Origin: an uncultured Ruminococcus sp.
GTDB taxonomy: Bacteria; Bacillota; Clostridia; Oscillospirales; Acutalibacteraceae
Reading direction: 5' to 3'
Assembly (NCBI GenBank): GCA_905234535.1
Contig: CAJOII010000028.1
Span: 1-49,077 of the forward strand
DNA: 49,077 nucleotides
Below the pieces are notes generated by a model, which ran no database searches, was not told the origin of the DNA, and worked only from the letters and a program-made list of their open reading frames with translations. Positions 45,772-49,077 of this stretch are shown in pieces; within the stretch, counting starts at the first letter, position 1; each line of letters starts with the position of its first letter. A program made the translations under genes and the position numbers.

Positions 45772-47592
45772 TCATCCCTTATGGAACATCTTCTTCATAC
45801 GCTGTTCTTTGGAGAGGATCTCCTTGCGCATACGGATGGACTCGGGAGTTACCTCCACCAGCTCGTCGTCCGCGATGAACTCGAGACACTGCTCTAAGGA
45901 CAGTACAGACGGCGGGGTCAGCTTGAGCGCGTCATCGGAACCCGAAGCGCGGGTGTTGGTGATGTGCTTCTTCTTGCAGACATTGACGGTGATGTCCTCC
46001 GCCTTAGGACAGGCGCCGACGATCATGCCTTCATAGACATCCACACCGGGACCGACAAAAAGTCTGCCTCTCTCCTGAGCGGCGTAGAGGCCGTAGGTGA
46101 CGGTCTGGCCGGTCTCAAAAGCGATCAGAGAACCCTGATGGCGGGTGACGATCTCTCCCTTGAACGGCTCGTAGGAGTCAAAGACATGGTTCATGATGCC
46201 GTTACCGTTGGTATCGGTCAGAAACTCGGGACGGTAGCCCATCAGACCTCTCGACGGGATACGGAATTCGATATGGGTAGCGCCGCCGTCGCGGGTGCCC
46301 ATGTTGATGAGCTCCGCCTTGCGCGCGCCTAACTTCTCCATCACGACGCCGACATACGACTCAGGAACTTCGATCATCAGATACTCGATCGGCTCACACA
46401 GAACGCCGTCGATCGTCTTCGTGATGACCGTCGGACGGGATACCTGAAACTCGTATCCCTCTCTGCGCATGGTCTCAATCAGTATGGACAGATGCAGCTC
46501 TCCCCTGCCGGATACCTTGAAGGTATCGGCGGAGTCGGTCTCCTCAACCCGCAAGGCGACATTGGTCTCTACCTCTTTGAAGAGGCGGTCGCGGATATTG
46601 CGGGAGGTGACATACTTGCCCTCTCTGCCGGCGAAGGGAGAATTGTTGACGATGAAGTTCATCGAAACCGTCGGCTCGTCGATCTTGACGAACGGCAGCG
46701 GATCGATACAGTCGACAGAACAGATAGTCTCTCCGATATTGATATCGGCGATACCGGACAGACAGACGAGATCGCCCATCTGCGCCTTTTCGCACTCGAC
46801 GCGCTTGAGACCCTCAAACTCATAGAGCTTTGAGATCTTGACATTGGAGGTAGTGCCGTCCTGATGACAGAGCACCGCCTGAGAGCCCACCTTGATGCTG
46901 CCGCGCTCAACTCTGCCGATGCCGAGTCTGCCGACATACTCGTCATATTCGATATTGGAGACGAGAAGCTGCAAAGGAGCGTCGATCTCGCCCTTGGGCG
47001 CGGGGATCTCCTTGATGATGCTCTCAAAAAGCGGCTTCATATCCGTACCCATCTCATAGGGGTCTAAAGAAGAGACGCCCTCTCTCGCAGAGGCGTATAC
47101 CACGGGGAAGTCGAGCTGATCCTCATCGGCGCCGAGCTCGATGAAGAGATCCAAGACCTCATCGACGACCTCCTCGGGACGCGCGCCGTCGCGGTCGATC
47201 TTGTTGACGACGACAAGCGGTTTCTTGCCGAGCCCGAGCGCCTTCTTGAGCACAAAGCGGGTCTGCGGCATACAGCCCTCAAACGCGTCGACGAGCAGCA
47301 GCACGCCGTCGACCATCATGAGGATACGCTCCACCTCGCCGCCGAAGTCCGCGTGGCCGGGGGTATCGACGATGTTGATCTTGACATCGTTATACATCAC
47401 GGAGGTGTTCTTCGAGAGGATCGTGATCCCTCTTTCTCTCTCCAGATCGTTCGAATCCATCACGCGATCATTGACGACCTCGTTCGAGCGGAAGATGCCG
47501 CTCTGACGAAGCAGCTGGTCGACCAAGGTAGTCTTGCCGTGGTCGACATGGGCGATGATGGCGATATTTCTCAGGTTTTCTCTTACGGACAT
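45772..47592 (-). CDS. typA: Translational GTPase TypA/BipA
   Basis: LRNIAIIAHVDHGKTTLVDQLLRQSGIFR; DTPGHADFGGEVERIL; VVNKIDRDGARPEEVVDEV. Confidence 0.97.
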   Translation of the reverse strand: MSVRENLRNIAIIAHVDHGKTTLVDQLLRQSGIFRSNEVVNDRVMDSNDLERERGITILSKNTSVMYNDVKINIVDTPGHADFGGEVERILMMVDGVLLLVDAFEGCMPQTRFVLKKALGLGKKPLVVVNKIDRDGARPEEVVDEVLDLFIELGADEDQLDFPVVYASAREGVSSLDPYEMGTDMKPLFESIIKEIPAPKGEIDAPLQLLVSNIEYDEYVGRLGIGRVERGSIKVGSQAVLCHQDGTTSNVKISKLYEFEGLKRVECEKAQMGDLVCLSGIADINIGETICSVDCIDPLPFVKIDEPTVSMNFIVNNSPFAGREGKYVTSRNIRDRLFKEVETNVALRVEETDSADTFKVSGRGELHLSILIETMRREGYEFQVSRPTVITKTIDGVLCEPIEYLMIEVPESYVGVVMEKLGARKAELINMGTRDGGATHIEFRIPSRGLMGYRPEFLTDTNGNGIMNHVFDSYEPFKGEIVTRHQGSLIAFETGQTVTYGLYAAQERGRLFVGPGVDVYEGMIVGACPKAEDITVNVCKKKHITNTRASGSDDALKLTPPSVLSLEQCLEFIADDELVEVTPESIRMRKEILSKEQRMKKMFHKG

Positions 47593-47705
47593 AGCATTTC
47601 ACCTTACTGTTTTCGTTTTGCCGTATGCTATTATATCACTTCTTCAGAAGTATTACTATGTCTAATTTCACCGAAAAAGTAATTTGTTGTCAGGTGAATA
47701 TTTGC

Positions 47706-47734
47706 TTTACTTTATAAGTTTTTTATAGTATAAT
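47706..47734 (+). promoter_or_regulatory. Promoter of the aconitase gene
   Basis: TTTACT (47706-47711), 17-nt spacer, TATAAT (47729-47734). Confidence 0.75.
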
Positions 47735-47884
47735 AAAGTTTAATAGTGGGCATTTGGCAGATTCGGAAGTTGTGAGAGACTTGACCTACAACTGAGAACT
47801 AATATAAAATCCGGCGGACGGACGGTCGCCACCTACGCCTGCCTTACACCGATATACAGACTTACTATTTGGGAGGAAAATTCT

Positions 47885-49077
47885 ATGGGATTCACAATTG
47901 CTGAGAAAATCATCAAGGATCACCTTGTCAGCGGCGAAATGATCAAGGGCACCGACATCGGGATCCGTATTGACCAGACCCTCACCCAGGACGCTACCGG
48001 CACGATGGCGTATCTTGAGTTTGAGGCAATGGGGATCGACAGAGTCAAGACAGAACGCTCTGTCGCTTATATTGATCACAACACCTTACAGACCGGTTTT
48101 GAGAACGCGGACGATCACCGCTTCATCCAGACTGTCTGCAAAAAACACGGCATCTACTTCTCGCGTCCGGGCAACGGTATCTGTCATCAGGTACACCTGG
48201 AGCGCTTCTCCGCTCCGGGCAAGACGCTCATCGGCTCCGACTCTCACACCCCCACCGGCGGCGGTATCGGTATGCTCGCGATCGGCGCGGGGGGCTTAGA
48301 TGTCGCGGTAGCGATGGGCGGCGGCGAATACTACATCACCATGCCGAAGATCGTCGGCGTTCGCCTCTCGGGCGAGCTTTCTGAGAATGTCTCCGCGAAG
48401 GATATCATCTTAGAGGTGCTTCGCATCCTCTCCGTCAAGGGCGGCGTCGGCAAGATCATCGAGTACTTCGGCGAGGGTGTCAAGTCCCTGACCGTTCCGC
48501 AGAGAGCGACCATCACCAACATGGGCGCGGAGCTAGGCGCCACTACATCCATCTTCCCTTCTGACGAGAACACGCTCAAGTTCTTACAGGCTCAGGGTCG
48601 CGAGGATGTCTACATCGAGCTCAATGCAGACGACGACGCGGAGTATGATGAGATCATCGACATCGACCTCTCTGCTTTAGAGCCGCTTGCGGCGTGCCCG
48701 CACTCACCCGACAACATCAAAACCATCCGTGATTTAGAGGGCATGGCAATCAATCAGGTATGTATCGGCTCATGCACCAACTCAAGCTACACCGACCTGA
48801 TGAAGGTCGCGCATATCTTAAAGGGCAAGACGGTCTCAGACGGCGTATCGCTCGCCATCGCTCCCGGCTCCAAGCAGGTGCTCAATATGCTGGCACAGAA
48901 CGGCGCCCTGTCCGATATCATTGACTCCGGCGCGAGAATCTTAGAGAGCGCGTGCGGCCCGTGCATCGGCATGGGTCAGTCCCCGAACTCAAAGGGTGTA
49001 TCGCTCAGAACCTTCAACCGCAACTTCTTAGGCAGAAGCGGAACAAAAGACGCCGATATCTATCTGGTATCTCCCGA
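47885..49077 (+). CDS. Aconitate hydratase/aconitase-family dehydratase (5' part; runs off the right edge)
   Basis: MGFTIAEKIIKDHLVSGEMIKGTDIGIRIDQTLTQDATGTMAYLEFEAMGIDRVKTERSVAYIDHN; IGSDSHTPTGGGIGMLAIGAGGLDVA; CIGSCTNSSYTDL; ACGPCIGMGQSP; GGGAGGAAAATTCTATG start. Absent from the ORF track because no stop is in the window. Confidence 0.93.
   Translation, partial: MGFTIAEKIIKDHLVSGEMIKGTDIGIRIDQTLTQDATGTMAYLEFEAMGIDRVKTERSVAYIDHNTLQTGFENADDHRFIQTVCKKHGIYFSRPGNGICHQVHLERFSAPGKTLIGSDSHTPTGGGIGMLAIGAGGLDVAVAMGGGEYYITMPKIVGVRLSGELSENVSAKDIILEVLRILSVKGGVGKIIEYFGEGVKSLTVPQRATITNMGAELGATTSIFPSDENTLKFLQAQGREDVYIELNADDDAEYDEIIDIDLSALEPLAACPHSPDNIKTIRDLEGMAINQVCIGSCTNSSYTDLMKVAHILKGKTVSDGVSLAIAPGSKQVLNMLAQNGALSDIIDSGARILESACGPCIGMGQSPNSKGVSLRTFNRNFLGRSGTKDADIYLVSP

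Noticed and set aside
1-49077. CRISPR arrays, rRNA, tRNA, transposases, toxin-antitoxin or restriction systems
   Set aside because: Looked for regularly spaced repeats, conserved RNA cores and typical protein motifs; none seen.

Overview
This 49 kb window looks like a chromosomal segment of a spore-forming, starch-degrading Ruminococcaceae/Oscillospiraceae-type Firmicute. Taxon and all functions are inferred from protein recognition only; nothing was searched. Most of it is housekeeping: a clpE-like/pgsA/cvpA block, truA-ecfT-ecfA2-ecfA1, ruvB-ruvA-ruvC, htpG, LCP/GtrA, a surface-glycan block (YfhO, GT2, LicD), pgeF, typA and a 5' partial aconitase. Non-routine content: (1) dockerin-bearing secreted proteins and two tandem paralogous pullulanases, suggestive of an amylosome-like system; (2) a probable 31-aa spoVM missed by the ORF track, coupled to an undescribed 45-aa membrane peptide; (3) a THF riboswitch with a visible SD-sequestering stem before a folT-like ECF S component; (4) a CIRCE operator interleaved with a consensus promoter at htpG; (5) a membrane-tethered sigma factor with an extracytoplasmic domain and a downstream lipoprotein, each broken by a one-base indel; (6) a GH13 enzyme fused to DUF1653; (7) a promoter plus structured leader before a small HTH gene pair; (8) several unexplained palindromes and intergenic mosaic repeats. 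Four frame disruptions, three of them single-base homopolymer indels, mean sequencing error has to be excluded before any are called pseudogenes. No rRNA, tRNA, CRISPR array, transposase or intact prophage was recognised.
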